Below are positions 13,401 to 24,180 of a DNA stretch of 64,000 nt, in pieces. Location: the NCBI GenBank assembly GCA_001632425.1, contig KV425603.1, positions 16,291 to 80,290 of the forward strand. Direction: 5' to 3'. The notes beneath the pieces are model-generated. The model was not told the DNA's origin. It did not search any database and was given only the letters and a program-made list of their open reading frames with translations. The position numbers and the translations under genes were made by a program. How positions within the stretch are numbered: position 1 is the first letter of the stretch; the number at the start of each line of letters is the position of its first letter. Origin of the DNA: Neolentinus lepideus HHB14362 ss-1 (taxonomy: Eukaryota; Basidiomycota; Agaricomycetes; Gloeophyllales; Gloeophyllaceae).

Positions 13401-13552
13401 CGCTCAGGTGCATCGACAAGATCAAACACATTGACAGACGAGCCAGCCAGCTGAAGTCGAAGAGCAGAACGACAAGCAGGAGTATTGGAGATATGGCGAG
13501 TCAAGCCTGCCTTTGTAGGCACCTCTCGAGCACAGAAACCACAGGTAGGCAT
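10435..13552 (-). pseudogene. Plavaka-type transposase, four in-frame stops
   Basis: This is the cut-and-paste transposase of the surrounding element. Exons on minus: 13552-13010, 12940-12620, 12557-10835 and 10787-10435, with introns of 69, 62 and 47 bases. The N-terminus has a C2HC finger (CGFC...H...C, residues 4-26). The central region has family-typical stretches: [54 protein letters not shown] and MQHY. The frame is closed by TGA at 13220-13222, 11514-11516, 11115-11117 and 10851-10853. Homology runs on through each, and each is explained by one CGA to TGA change. The protein is otherwise near full length, so the copy decayed recently. The final stop is TAG at 10435. Confidence 0.9.
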
Positions 13553-13951
13553 CGTTCAAACTTGCTGTCATCTACTTCAGAAGTTGACAAAGGTATTCAT
13601 TATCTGCAGCCCCTCCTGCCGCCACTCAAATCCAGGAGCATCTGATCGTCTGCCGTGTCAAAGTCCCACCGTGCATGCCATGTCAGCCGCTGCACATGGA
13701 GTTCTCTGCGTGCTGAACTCACGTGAGTACTCTACAGCACCCGTGCAACGTGTTTGTTTGTTGATTCCTCGCGTTTGCTGTGCAGAATTGATAAGGTTTG
13801 CTATATAAACCCCCTCTAGTGTTTACCCTTCAAAAGCTGGTGTCCCCGTTCTCACATCAAGTTTCTCGTCTTGCAGTGATTACTTGATTTCGACTACCAG
13901 CCGCCAACTGTCCACTTTCAAACTTAACTACTCATCACGCTTAGATCACCA
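13553..13951. promoter_or_regulatory. Shared divergent promoter of transposase and DUF6532 gene
   Basis: The two starts face away from each other across 399 bases. TATATAAA lies at 13802-13809, about 145 bases upstream of the plus-strand start. No coding frame crosses the interval. That both genes use it is inferred from geometry only. Confidence 0.5.
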
Positions 13952-16392
13952 ATGGGTTGCCCCTCAAAGACTGCCGTCATCACTGCCATTCACGCAGATA
14001 CCAGTGCTGGTGTAACCACTAGGCACAGCACTCGTACCTCTGTCCCAACAGCCCGCAAAGTTGACGCTTGTGAGTCCGAAACTCTTGGTATTCTCTGCGA
14101 CAAAGACCTAACTTCAATTGTAGTCAATACTCTACAGGAGAAGCAAGCTACAGCGACAAAGAAGGCTCAGCAGCAAAAGCTCCACTCTCGCCAAGCAACT
14201 GAGGAGGCTAACGGCTTTGAAGAACTTGGTAAGGTGATTAGTATATGCATATGATTGACTGATGTGATCCACTTCCCAGGTCCTGAATCAGAGGATGAGG
14301 AATATGATGAGGGGCTCATGGCCTCACTGCAGAAAAAAACAACAGGTATGTATTCGACTTATATGTCCATATACAATACATTAGGGTACCTTCTAGTTTA
14401 CTATCATGGCAAGTACGGAAGGACCGACTCCGCTGTCACGCGCTCAGCCTCCGCCTGTGTGATGCACTCACGCAGTTGTTTACTCAGATGAAGAGGACGA
14501 TGCTCAGGCAGAGATCGACAAGGTGTGTACCACTCAGTGTGTCTTTGATGTGGAATCATTTATGACTGTCTACAAGCCGGGGAACGTCCAGGCACCTACC
14601 AAACCTAGACTCGTGAGGCATGCTGGGGCTCCGATGCCAAGTATTGAGGATCTCTACACCACTGATGAAGGCCAAGAAGGTCAGATGCCCTCGGATCACA
14701 ACGGCGCTGGTGCATTCACCGGAAGGGACCGTGGCAATATCCCGACTAGTAGGCATGAGAACCAGGTACGTTCTATGTGATTTCTTTACAGAGGAAGTGT
14801 ACTATCACCTGTATCTCCTGTTCAGTCTTGTGACAATGCAACCCCCGCCCTTGTGCGTCGTGATGGGCACATTCCGCAGCAGACTCCCAGAATGATGCTC
14901 AATGTCAGGACAGCTGGTCCTTGGTGGGATGCATATCCGCCTCAGGTATGTTGCATCTTGTTTGTCCTGTGCATAAGCTATCTAATGAGAGCACATGATA
15001 GCATCTGGGAAATTATGCATATGATGCTATGCCACCACCACTGCACAATCCTCGCAATACAGTCCCCAACCCACACAACAACTATCCTCGTCCCTCGACT
15101 CCAAGACCCTCTTGTATGCGGGCACTTGGTGCTGCAGACAGTTTCGATGCTGCTCCTGATCTCTGCCCACTGTTCTATTCTGATGCCGAGGACGATGAGC
15201 ACCCCAGTGAAGCTGTAGAGCAAGCTGCTGGCTTCACCAGGGACATAGATGATCTTGACATGCTGGTGCCTCTGCGTGGGAAGACTCGCAAGGCTACAGC
15301 TCACACCACAACAGCAACAACCCACCTCACAAAGACACGCAAGATGGGTGGCGGGACTGGATCACGTGGTCGGATTCGTGTCTCAGAGTTCGGCCCAATG
15401 CTGCGCAGTCTTATTATGCTGGCGCAGCACCTCTATCGCTGCAAGGTGATGACTGAGTGGCCATACCCTAATGATGTTGAAGAGCAAGGTATGGCAATGG
15501 AAGCATGGACGGCTGCTTGTAAGGTAAAAAATGTGCATATGGAGTTCGATGAAGACATCCTCAAGCTGGTAAGTGCCTGATTGTATTTCGTGTGATGATA
15601 CTGACATCTCTGCTAGATAACCACACGTGCAAGCCAAGTCCGCGGTGAGCTCAAGACCAAGTCTCGCCCACTCGTCGCATACAAATTTGGTCTCCATGAA
15701 AGTAAAGGCCCCAATGGGGTGCGAGAGCTTCGTGATAAGGTCGAGGCGCTCCTCGACGGGTCCTCCTACATCTTTAAGGTGAGTAAGTAGTGGAGCTTTT
15801 GTAACGTTCATGTAACCTAACAAGTCGCACTTTACTTAGGATCCAGTTGCCCGTACTGGCCTCTACCAACACCCGATCATCCAAGCGTTGATAAACGAGA
15901 TGTGGTTTGCAAACAAGAACGATGAAGGCGTGATTCACGGGGAGTACTTCACCCCGCGTATACCTCTCGTTACCATTGCAATGGTAGTTACAGCAGTGTG
16001 TTCGCTTTCAGACTACAGATTTTACAGTGCTCATATAGTATCTCAGATACAATGCTCGCTGGAAGAGTGGCAGACTGGCCAGAAGACTGACATACAATTC
16101 ACTGAGACCATGTATGCATCGCACTTCGAGAACCACTTGCGGGCACTGGAACAATTCGAGCGGAAGACGAAGGACCTGAAGATAATGCCGAAGATACAGA
16201 AGAAGTTGTTGAAGAAGGCTCGGTAAGTGGTATTACTAGTCATATCTAAATACATCTAATAATTCATCCTCTAGTGCATATGCAAAGGTCGACGAGAAGG
16301 AGCAGTCGGGATCTCGGGAGGTATTTGAAGATGCCGATCTTGAGGCAGCGCGGCGCGAATGGGAGGAGGGAGGGGTGTCTGATAGTGATTAA
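13952..16392 (+). CDS. DUF6532 domain protein carried by the DNA transposon, intact
   Basis: Function is unknown. Exons: 13952-14228, 14280-14345, 14476-14522, 14577-14765, 14826-14945, 15002-15568, 15617-15778, 15840-15995, 16047-16222 and 16275-16392. Phases close and no stop occurs, giving about 625 residues. The intron 15996-16046 is 51 bases, in frame and stop-free, so it could be retained; skipping it restores the family-like TAIQCSLEEW junction. The N-terminal half is acidic and low complexity. The C-terminal half matches what I know of DUF6532: RTGLYQHPIIQALINEMWF, KNDEGVIHGEYF, TDIQFTE and a basic end. It lies divergent to the transposase inside the same inverted repeats, yet has none of its decay. 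Confidence 0.82.
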
Positions 16393-16645
16393 GTGTGTGC
16401 AGTTCCTGTGTTATTTCCTGATCCTCGAATGAATGGGACGTATAGTCGAATAGAATATTAAACTATGATACATTATGTCTGTCTATTATATACACGGTAT
16501 TTATAGAAGAATACATAGCTCAATATAGTCTACTTTACCTATGCCTTTCAAACCTACAACGGCTATGATAGCCGAAACCTAGCCTATGGGCGCTCGATAG
16601 AGGGGGGGATTCCTATGTGCCTAGCAGTGCTATTGAGTCTCTGTA

Positions 16646-16677
16646 GGTCTATGTAACGAAGTCCGGATTTCCTGATG
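16646..16677 (-). repeat. Right terminal inverted repeat of the two-gene element
   Basis: Read on the minus strand from 16677 it begins CATCAGGAAA, then CGGA, TTC and ATAGA, mirroring the left end at 9964. TT follows immediately outside (16678-16679). Confidence 0.65.
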
Positions 16678-16973
16678 TTGTGAAGTGCCTTCTTGTTCTG
16701 GTCTGAGCAGCAAGATCACGAAGTGTTTTGTCTAGTTTGACGAACTCTTCCATGTAGGTCTGCCTTGTTCGGGCACGACGGCTTGTCTAGGCGCTTTCTA
16801 ATGAGACTACAAAGGTTTTTTAATCGACTACAAAACGACTGGAAGTCTAACCGCTTCAGTCACTTTAATAAGTCAGCGGGAAACTCGATATTCCGTGACG
16901 TGACCACCACATGATCACAGCAATGACGCCATCATGACGCAGCATCGGAAATCCCTTAATGGTCGCTGTAACA

Positions 16974-17015
16974 GGACATAGTGTCCTTTTTCTCAGCCGC
17001 CGCGAAAAAGGACAC
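16974..17015. repeat. Overlapping inverted repeats (two alternative hairpins)
   Basis: GTGTCCTTTTT (16981-16991) and AAAAAGGACAC (17005-17015) form a perfect 11-bp stem with a 13-base GC-rich loop. The left arm can instead pair with AGGACA just upstream (AGGACA-TAG-TGTCCT), so two mutually exclusive stems share one arm. Confidence 0.6.
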
Positions 17016-19272
17016 CTCGCTTGCCCGCCGTGTGATGTGTTCAAATCCGAAGAAGCGTTGGGCCCAGAACAAATATTTCAAACAGCAATATGTCACCGAC
17101 CACTGAACCCATCTTCAGGAAAGTCACGTCATCCCACACGCTGCAGCCGCCACATAGCTAATCCGTATTTCAAGTCTTCCAGTGGATTCCCCTGAGGTCT
17201 GAGTGCGAAGCATATGAATACTTACACGGTTCGTGTGAATGGATTTTTCGACCACCAAACGGTTGAGAGGCCTATCGCCGATTTTGTCGAGGAGCCACAA
17301 GGCCTAGTATCACTACTTGAAAGTTAAATGATACCATTCATGGATCGTGCGGCTATAGCATTCCACTCGTACTGAGTGAAGTGCCTTCGATCGCCGCTGA
17401 ACCCCGCTCCATCAATTATAAAAATCGCTGGATGGTCGGTCTGAAAACGAGGCGTAGAATGACCAGGTTCGTCATCTGGAATGACACGACACGCGCAGTC
17501 CAGTCGTCTATCTGGACACCGGTGATGTCGAGCTGTTGTACAACCTCGCAGTCCATTGCCCAGTACAAGTCTGAAACATGCTAGTTGCAGATCCAGTCCG
17601 CTTTTCCGATTGCTCGTTAGTGCAGACTAAGGCTTCATTGTGCGTGCAAAGGGCGGTGTCCATCAAGTAAACCATCTACTTGTAGTCATTGGACCGCTCA
17701 AGGCCGCCGTATATATCCTTACTTGCCATCATGGAACTCGGGTTGCTGGTGGATGTGACGACTAGGCGCTCTGGATGCAGTATCCACTTCATGATATCTC
17801 CGCTGTTCGTCCACGAATTGAGGCATAATTCCTGTGACTGTGGAAATTTTTGGCGTCCATAGATACCGCGGTGGAGCGCACTAGAATACAAGGCCCCCCA
17901 CCGAAAATACAGGGAAGCAAGGAAGAGGCATCTGAGCGATAGCCGCAAGTAGGTCGTTGACAGAGACATGGTTCCTGAGTATTAACAGTGTCGATGACGG
18001 CTGGAAAACCGAATCCAATGTTGCAGAGGTGAAGTGGGAAAGCGTAAATTCTACGAGTTGTGAAGCTGTGAATAGCCCTAATAGACGTTCCACATGCAAG
18101 AACACCTGAGGACTGTGATCACGGGATGTGCAGTGGCTGAAGTATTTGTCTATATTTCAGAATATTTGTCCGTGGGAAGCAGCGGAACCAATCACATAAA
18201 GGCCTCATGCGGCACAATTGCCGCGCGCACGTCCCACCTCCCACAATGCTCGCAACCGGTCTCTTCGTCACCCACGTCGTCTCTGTCAGCCACGGCTTAC
18301 TATCCCCTGGCACCAACGAAACATTGTCCTTTTGTTGCTTTCTGAAGACTCTGCTCTTGCTCGAATCCGCGAATGTGAACGGGCTTTGCTATTGCGTCCG
18401 TATGCTCTGAAGCTTGGGCGAGGTGCATCTCATGGAGTTCAACTTGTGGGCATTCATCATTAACTTGCTTTGGCTCTACTTGGGTTAAGTTGCTTTGCGG
18501 TCCAGTGGAGCGCTGGTCAGCAACACGAGCGGCCCCTGTTACATCTGCTACTATATATCAAACATGTTTCGGCTCGTCGGACCCCTCTACAAGATTCAAA
18601 CTATATCGGAGGCACGCTTTATCCAATCCGTTCCCTACTCTTGTTGCTGCTGGCTATACCTGACGGTGATCATCAGACTACGTTGTTTGAGAACCTTCTG
18701 TAATCCGACACCTTAAAGCTCTATCTGCGTAGGATCTGTCTACCTTCACGTCAAGTTCTAGACTGTTCTTCCTCATACCATCATCCTCTGCTTATCCGAC
18801 CTCATCAAGCATCTAGTCCTTGCGCGGGCAGGTGTGAGCGTAGTTCTCAGGAAGCCTGCCTCCGCTTTACTCCGGCTCTCTAGGTTATCCTGAGTACTTG
18901 CCTAGAACCTATTTCTCCACCTCAAACCGTCGTTTCATGTGGTGTCAGATATGCCTAATTTCCACCGCAACTCGGAACTACCATGAGCTCGGGGATGACT
19001 CGGAACTCAGCAGCTTATCCAACATCGGACTTTGTTGCAGCTGGACTGCTATTGTAAAGTTTCCGAAACTGTATCCGCGTGCTTTACTGATCTAGGCAGC
19101 GCTAATGTTCGGCACTATTCTGTTCAAATTTCGCTCGAAATTTGTGCTGGGCCGATAGGCTGTATTTTCTTCTGCAGTCGTCACGGTTGCGATTACCTGA
19201 AGAGCCTTCCGGATGTGCGATAATCTCCCTAGTCGTCTAACTTGATCTTCCTACTATATAGCTGGATTTCGT

Positions 19273-19287
19273 CCTCCCTGCGGGAGG
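19273..19287. promoter_or_regulatory. Dyad CCTCCC-TGC-GGGAGG upstream of the copper transporter
   Basis: A perfect 6-bp inverted repeat with a 3-base spacer sits about 195 bases upstream of the transporter start. Its symmetry fits a site for a dimeric transcription factor, but no factor can be named. Confidence 0.3.
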
Positions 19288-19480
19288 TTATCTACTTACG
19301 CAGGGTACGCCACAGTTCCGCCACGTGCACCCGTTGTTTGTTTCGATTTGTCCTCTTTCAGTAACCTTCCCACGGTTCACCACTTCCTCCCAACGGTCGC
19401 TTTATCGACCTTCCAAGTGCCGCCCTCTCTACTGCGATCAGCGACGCTGTATCTGTTCACCTCCCTGTTCTCTCATTGTC

Positions 19481-20226
19481 ATGGCGTTCTTCGTCGTTTT
19501 CTTACAATTAGCATGCGCACTCGTTTCGCCCGTCATGGCGCACTCCTCGAACGGGATGGACATGTCGATGGACGGCGCAATGTCGCTCGCAGAAGGGCAG
19601 ATGCTGACGTACCTGCATTTCACGCCGGGAGATGTACTGTGGTTTGACGGGTGGGTGCCCAAGAGCACGGGCGCCATGGTTGGAACTTGCATTGGACTCT
19701 TTTTGTTGGCTGTCCTGGAGAGGTGGATTGCGTGCATTAGAGCCTTGTCGGAGACGGCTTGGTGGAAGAGGTGAGCCTCGCCGTCCTTCTCTACCATTTA
19801 GATGAGAGTTGGTGTACGGAGTTCGGAGTTCATTATGTCCCGTGTAGTGGACAGCAAGCCTTGTCAGACAAGCTCAACAACCCTTCCTTGCCGAAGTCAA
19901 CGCGGCCCGTGCTGAAGGAGAAGTCATCAGCCACTTCCATCCCTGTCCTTCCATCTGTTCCGCTGCCGCACGGCTCTCGCACAGCGCTCCCATTCATCCC
20001 GTCGAACGATATCCCGCGCGGGATTATGTACGCTGCGCAAGCTGCTTTAAGCTTCACGTTCATGTTGGTCGTGATGTACGTTTTATCTTCGTACTTCTAT
20101 GGAGTAGTCTGAATGGCTTCCAACAGGACTTTCCAAGTCGGTTTCATTCTATCTGTTGTTGTTGGTCTGGGCGTTGGAGAGGCTCTATTTGGTCGTTATA
20201 TCAACGTCGGTGCTCATCTTGCATGA
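19481..20226 (+). CDS. CTR-family copper transporter
   Basis: CTR proteins are trimeric membrane channels that import Cu(I). Exons 19481-19770, 19848-20075 and 20127-20226 close in phase and give 205 residues, usual for the family. The N-terminus has a hydrophobic leader and then a Met-rich segment (MDMSMDGAM, residues about 27-35) that gathers copper outside. The first membrane segment follows FDGW. After a loop rich in Pro and Ser, the second segment carries the diagnostic MxxxM as MLVVM, and the third carries GxxxG as GLGVG. The start was chosen at the first ATG that gives the leader; an upstream non-ATG extension is ignored. It lies tail to tail with a metalloreductase (20411-22555), a sensible partner because CTR channels need reduced copper. 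Confidence 0.93.
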
Positions 20227-20410
20227 GACGAGAGATAAGATGCTTGTTGTATTTCGTATTCTTTGTATGATGTCACGTCATGATAACGACTTTTCTTTCT
20301 GTGCTCCTCTTCCCGGGGTGAAGGATAAATCTCGTAGCTTTCGTTAGTGATACATACAAGTGCGTGAACATACGTCAAGTACATCGAGTCTACAAATCGA
20401 AAAGCACAGA

Positions 20411-22555
20411 TCATATAGCAAACAACTCAGTGTGCAACGACACCCCACCCAACTCCACCCCCCTGGTCGCACTAATCCTCGCGACCGCATTCTGCGCCTC
20501 CCGCGTCATTGTCTCCGGTCCACTGGCACACACCGCAACACCACCTCCCAAACCAACCCAATCAAGCTTAGTTTTCACATCTACCTCATCATCAGACGGC
20601 GGTGAGGCTGACGATAGTTCAGGTAAAGTAACGAGGTCCTGAAGGAGGGCGTGCACGGTCGGGCGATGGATGGTAACGACAGAGTTGGGAATGGACGGGA
20701 CGGCCTCAGGGTCGCACAGGCATGTGACGAAGATGGAAATATGCAGGTCAAGCGAGGTACCAGCGCAGATCCTCGCGATTTGGATGAGCTGTGGGGCGAA
20801 CCACTCAATGCACCCTGTAGAAGATGTGATAAGCAGGTGTGAACAACACTCAGTAAACCTGACCTACCGAAGGACTTGATACACCAGGCAAACTCGATCC
20901 GCCTCGTCTTCTCACCACCCTGCCGACTAAGTTTACAACACCGCCCCACAATATCATCGAGCACCGCCAGCGAGAACGTAACGCCAGACCCACCGGCCAC
21001 CAGTAACGCACTCTCGTATCTCCCGAGATCAACACTGCACCCACCATATGGGCCATCCAGCATAACTTGGACTGGCACACTGGATGGCTCGCCCTTCTCG
21101 TCCTGAAGCACCAACCTGTCCAGCTCGCGGCAAGCGTACTTATGAAGTGCGTTCGACCAATCGCCGACTGCGCGTGCGCCGAGGATGAGACCAGGGGTTG
21201 AGAGGCAGGAGGTAGACGGAGGTGCGTTGGCGATTGTGAGGGGGTGCGACTCGAAGACGCGGTCAGAGTGGAAGACGCGTAAGCGGACATGCTGACCGGC
21301 TTGCCAGCCACCATCGCAGTCGTTCACATTGATCTGTAAAATCATTTTCGAAGAGTGAGGAGAAGGAGGCCAGGGTAGGATATGTAATTGCGTACGAGGG
21401 CCATGCTATTGGAGAGCGGCATTACGGTAGCGTCTTTAATTCGGAACCGGAGGAGGCGCAGGAGGATATCCAGACCATAAAAGGCTAAGGGAGGGAAGAT
21501 CCATGGGGTGGCATAGATGGTGTGGTAGCAAATAGTGATGAAGAAAGAGACTGACGCGAGTACGCTGTGCCATTACCATTAGACGCCACAAAGTACTGGA
21601 CTTTGCTGACCGCTGTACTTACTGGATGTAGAAGAACACTTGGTAGAAGTATCTTCGCACAGGTCTTAGAGATGTCAGTACGATGATGCATAGCAACGCG
21701 AATGCTGCTACGCCAGATGTTTCCTTCTGCTGGCCAAGAATCGGTAAACCGAACGCAACGTGGTTGCGTATCCACAAGGAGCCGTGGACGAGAGCACCAA
21801 TAAACATGCCTCGGCCTGACCATCTATGAATGTAATTGAGTTTCTCGTAACCATTGCCTGGCCTTAGGAGGAGCGATAGGACGGAGTTCTTCGTTGCGAA
21901 GAGGAAGACGACTGGTAACTGCGCGAGGGCGAGGAAACCTAATGGATATGTCTGTATGATGAGAGTAAGAGAGATGTCCCAACTTCACGTACCAGCTCGA
22001 TTCGGGTTATCAATTAGAGGGGCATTCTTGATGATGCATACCAGTAAAGTAGCAAGGTACCCTCCGATCACCAAGACTGTTATCCCGGAGTATTTGCTCA
22101 AGACTTTGATACCCTTTACAGCAACTATGTGCACTCACATTGTCCCAAACTAATCTCAGACTTCGGAATTGTCCACAGCAGAGCAGAGATCGCAGTCCTA
22201 ACAATTCCACTCAACGTGCTCCATCTTCGCTCATGTCTCGGAGTCACATCCCCTATCACTGCGCTCTTGTATCCCTTTCCGCGGAAATCTTCCCGTATCC
22301 CAAAGAGAGTATCAAAAGCCCGACCACGTCGGACTGCTCGCAAAAATCGAGGCAACGCGAGTAGGATCGCGAAACCAGTAAACGAGGCCCAGACAATCGA
22401 GAACTTGCGCTGCCACTTCGGATCTTCAACATATGAGCTTTCATAGTTCATTTGCAATGTCATCAGTTTTGTTCCTGATTCTTTCGAGGGTCGCTGATAG
22501 GAACTTACTTGTACTGCTGAAACTCATCAGGGATTATGGGTACGATTCCTGACAT
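20411..22555 (-). CDS. Ferric/cupric reductase (FRE family, flavocytochrome)
   Basis: A membrane flavocytochrome that passes electrons from NADPH through FAD and two hemes to extracellular Fe(III) or Cu(II). Exons on minus: 22555-22509, 22437-22139, 22103-21993, 21938-21623, 21564-21396, 21333-20868 and 20814-20411; phases close, giving 603 residues. Membrane helices occupy roughly residues 20-310. Heme-ligand histidines are visible in NYIHRWSGRG, ALVHGSLW, FYIHVLA and CYHTIY. The FAD site includes AGQHVRLRVF with SHPLTIA, and the NADPH site includes DGPYGG, AGGSGVTFSLA and the C-terminal HTELFAI. The 35-base intron 22104-22138 is short and its acceptor is the least certain. The neighbouring CTR gene suggests a copper uptake pair. 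Confidence 0.92.
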
Positions 22556-23107
22556 AACGAGCTTGTCTAGGTCCAGTATTCAACAGTACCGTGGTCTTTG
22601 CTATACCTTCCTGTTAGTAGAAAAGCTGTCAGGTAGCGGCGACGGCGTCCAGGTAGTCTAGCTTGGAGACAGAAGAGCTACTGTAACTTAGCAGCACGAA
22701 AGCCAGAGGGGTAGCGACGCCACAAATATGCATCAATAAAATGTGAAAAAGTTTTTCACCGCAGCTCTCCTTTCGGAACTTCACTCTCACGGTGTGTGCT
22801 TCACGGTCACTACAATCACTCATTGGAACAGTACCATCGGTCAATGCGAACAATACTAGACTGGCTATCATCATATTCACTCGACGCGCAACACGTTGTG
22901 GAAACACTTCGGACGCGAGAATGCAAGGATTAGGCAACTGTATGATCTAGTCTAGCAAAAACCAGGGTATGAACAATCGAAAACGTCGGGCCACAGTTGA
23001 GTGGAAGTGTATTCTATGGGCTATCAAAGGACCATCAGTTCCACTTTTATGCATCGAGGGTTATCAAGAAGCACTCACTATCAATCAAACACCACACAAA
23101 CGAGCCA
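22556..23107. other. Intergenic, reductase promoter and FMN-reductase 3' region
   Basis: No gene is supported. A 102-codon minus frame (22937-22629) has hydrophobic stretches but no family signature. It lies where the reductase promoter should be, so I leave it out. Confidence 0.5.
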
Positions 23108-23734
23108 TTATGCGGGAGCGTTCGCCTCACCGCCCATCAGCTCGTAGAGCTCATCTGAGGCTTCCTTCAACGACTCTTCGAATGCCTTCAAAAACTCTTC
23201 ATCACCCTTCACCCTCTCTTCGCCCGCGATGTAATCATGGGGCAATGACACCAACACATCCCGGCCAACAAGCTTGATCTTCAAGCCCTTCCCCATCACT
23301 TGCCGCAGCTGTTCCGCGCACTTTGCACCGCCCCGAGACCCGTAGGTAACCATCATCGCAGGCTTCCCGTGCCATTCATAGTAGAGATGGTCGAGAGCGT
23401 TCTTGAGTTCGCCGGGGTATCCCCAGTTGAACTGAGGAGTGATGACAACAATCGCGCCGCAAGAGCTGACGAATCTGCTCCAGTCACGGATAGGCTCGGT
23501 CGGGTAGTCGGAGAGTTCTTTGACGAGAGATGGCATCTGTGGATGGAGAAGGGGGCCGAGGGGCTGGGGAGGGGTGACGGGATCGACGACGACGATTTCG
23601 ATCTCGTCAGGGATGTTCTTTTGGAGAAAAGTAGAGACCCATTTGGCAAGTCCAAGGGCGTTACCACCCTTTCGAGTGCTTCCAAGGATGACGCCGATGC
23701 GTTTCGAGGTAGCAGTAGTGGTGGTGGCTGACAT
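23108..23734 (-). CDS. NADPH-dependent FMN reductase (flavodoxin-like quinone reductase)
   Basis: A cytosolic flavoprotein of the FMN_red family that reduces quinones, azo compounds or flavin. It is one exon of 208 residues. The FMN phosphate loop is GSTRKGGNALGLA (about residues 14-26), and PQFNWGYPGELKNALDHLY plus TYGSRGG form the isoalloxazine-binding part, as in yeast Lot6-type enzymes. I start at MSATTTT (23734); a 31-residue upstream extension in frame has no support. The C-terminus is charged and probably helical. Whether it works with the adjacent metal genes is unknown. Confidence 0.9.
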   Translation of the reverse strand: MSATTTTATSKRIGVILGSTRKGGNALGLAKWVSTFLQKNIPDEIEIVVVDPVTPPQPLGPLLHPQMPSLVKELSDYPTEPIRDWSRFVSSCGAIVVITPQFNWGYPGELKNALDHLYYEWHGKPAMMVTYGSRGGAKCAEQLRQVMGKGLKIKLVGRDVLVSLPHDYIAGEERVKGDEEFLKAFEESLKEASDELYELMGGEANAPA

Positions 23735-24180
23735 CGTGATTATGTGGACTGGGACGGGGACGGCAGGTGTAGGCGGGTGTTGACCGATGCGGCTGGAGGC
23801 TGGGCTGCGACTGACACAACGTAACACATCCGTTGCTTATATCTAGCCAGTAATTTTGCGCGCGACGGACAGCGCTCGCCACCGCACTTAGTCAAGTTTT
23901 CTGTGGAACCGTCGCTGCAAACGCTTAAAATAGCCATAGCTTAGTAGTGCACGTGGAACGCAGCAAAGAACTGACTCACCACCTTCCCACCGAGCCCCTC
24001 AAGCTTGTTCCAGGAACGAGAGTGGCCAATGGAAATACATCTGAGGACTCACTGCCAGCCGTATCAGATAACTGCGCCGTTCATATCGCATCGCATTCAT
24101 GAAGCTTTCCCGCGTTATGGTTCGATTACACCTGAGGAGAGACATATTCACCCACACCTGCACGTTGGGATCTGCACCAG

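Larger units (their letters stand above)
9964..16677. mobile_element. Two-gene DNA transposon: Plavaka transposase plus DUF6532 gene between inverted repeats
   Basis: The left end (from 9964) and the reverse complement of the right end (from 16677) share CATCAGGAAA, then CGGA, TTC and ATAGA in the same order, about 22 of 30 positions. An internal CCCATAGGC also occurs at both ends in inverted orientation (10033-10041 and 16582-16590). TT lies directly outside both ends. Inside are exactly two divergent genes, transposase on minus and DUF6532 on plus, separated by about 400 bases. Plavaka is a CACTA-related superfamily known from Agaricomycetes; the ends here do not begin with CACTA. Treating both genes as one mobile unit is my inference from the shared inverted ends. 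Confidence 0.7.
16678..19480. other. Gene-poor stretch with a strong hairpin
   Basis: I see no supportable gene in 2.8 kb. The open frames are short and resemble no family. It contains the perfect 11-bp hairpin at 16981-17015 and, near the right end, the promoter region of the copper transporter. Confidence 0.5.

Noticed and set aside
199..13552. TGA might be read as an amino acid (recoding), which would make both elements intact
   Set aside because: Host genes in the window (copper transporter, hydrolase, F-box proteins, mannosidase) end with TGA at the expected C-terminus, and the DUF6532 and MFS genes contain no internal TGA.
9964..16677. Classic CACTA ends for the Plavaka element
   Set aside because: The ends begin with CATCAGG, not CACTA, and I could not define a target-site duplication beyond TT on both sides.
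17036..17050. GTTCAAATCC resembling a tRNA B-box
   Set aside because: No A-box, acceptor stem or anticodon arm can be placed around it.
22629..22937. 102-codon minus frame upstream of the reductase
   Set aside because: No motif, and it lies where the reductase promoter is expected.
23300..23783. Plus-strand frames over the FMN reductase
   Set aside because: Antisense shadows of a well-supported gene.
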